A stretch of DNA of 14,157 nucleotides, taken from the NCBI GenBank assembly GCA_002686115.1, contig NZAF01000169.1, positions 1 to 14,157 of the forward strand, in the 5' to 3' direction. The notes below the pieces were generated by a model that was not told the DNA's origin, searched no databases, and saw only the letters and a list, made by a program, of their open reading frames with translations. Positions 14,079 through 14,157 of the stretch are shown here, piece after piece. Position numbers and translations under genes: made by a program. The DNA is from Halobacteriovorax sp. GTDB taxonomy: Bacteria > Bdellovibrionota > Bacteriovoracia > Bacteriovoracales > Bacteriovoracaceae. How positions within the stretch are numbered: the stretch's first letter is position 1; each line of letters starts with the position of its first letter.

Positions 14079-14157
14079 TGGCCTTAGATGAAAAAGAAGT
14101 GAAGATTTGGATCGATGCAGATGCATGCCCAAAAGTTATCAAAGAGGTCGTTTATAA
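14078..14157 (+). CDS. YaiI/YqxD family (DUF188, UPF0178) protein, 5' part
   Basis: The right edge cuts this gene after 26 codons. The visible residues include VKIWIDADACPKVIKEVVY, the near-invariant opening of the YaiI/YqxD family, whose fold is nuclease (PIN)-like with no firm function. The start is GTG at 14078, sharing one base with the dbpA stop; AGGAA lies 7 bases before it. A second GTG, eight residues into the frame just before KIWIDADAC, matches the usual family start but has no ribosome site. It is the third gene of the helicase operon. Confidence 0.85.
   Translation, partial: MALDEKEVKIWIDADACPKVIKEVVY

Noticed and set aside
1..14157. Search for CRISPR repeats, tRNA genes, transposase ends, toxin-antitoxin pairs and phage genes
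   Set aside because: Nothing was seen: no regularly spaced repeats, cloverleaf-like sequences, flanking target duplications or matching protein families.

Overview
The window is AT-rich, gene-dense chromosomal DNA from a Gram-negative bacterium. Gram-negative traits are a YceK/YidQ-type lipoprotein, a periplasmic solute-binding protein with a Sec signal, DbpA and SoxR. The low GC, the lysine-rich proteins and the style of the truncated leftmost protein recall marine Bdellovibrionota of the Bacteriovorax/Halobacteriovorax type. That placement is an impression from protein style and was not tested. No tRNA, rRNA, CRISPR array, insertion sequence, phage gene or integration site is visible, and no gene-free stretch exceeds 190 bases.

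Layout. Positions 1-2009 lie on the minus strand: a TruC-type tRNA pseudouridine synthase, then (after 108 bases) a tight run of a small single-span membrane protein, a DUF2288 protein and a protein cut by the left edge. Positions 2196-4042 are on the plus strand: a stand-alone response-regulator receiver, MsrA, and an RNA m5C methyltransferase of the NOP2/NSUN family. Positions 4044-5575 are a minus-strand operon: AlkB-type membrane alkane hydroxylase, YceK-like lipoprotein, and a 75-residue unknown. Positions 5679-6961 are a plus-strand pair: a uracil-DNA-glycosylase-superfamily protein and a HAD phosphatase. A minus-strand RluF follows, then a plus-strand 388-residue protein of unknown family, then a minus-strand periplasmic binding protein.

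From 10009 to 11271 a short-chain dehydrogenase/reductase (SDR) and a SoxR regulator are divergent. Between them is a near-perfect SoxR box sitting in a 19-base promoter spacer that drives the SDR gene. The right end (11430-14157) is a plus-strand operon of two DEAD-box RNA helicases, RhlE-like and DbpA, followed by the start of a YaiI/YqxD (DUF188) gene.

Themes. RNA maturation dominates: two pseudouridine synthases, one m5C methyltransferase and two helicases. A smaller theme is stress and redox response (MsrA, SoxR with its SDR). All three convergent gene pairs have stop codons 0, 1 or 7 bases apart, leaving no room for intergenic terminators. The most notable items are the SoxR-controlled SDR, whose catalytic tyrosine position holds histidine; the unrecognised 388-residue protein; and a 17-bp stem-loop at 9960-10004. 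I found no convincing new multi-gene defence or mobile system.
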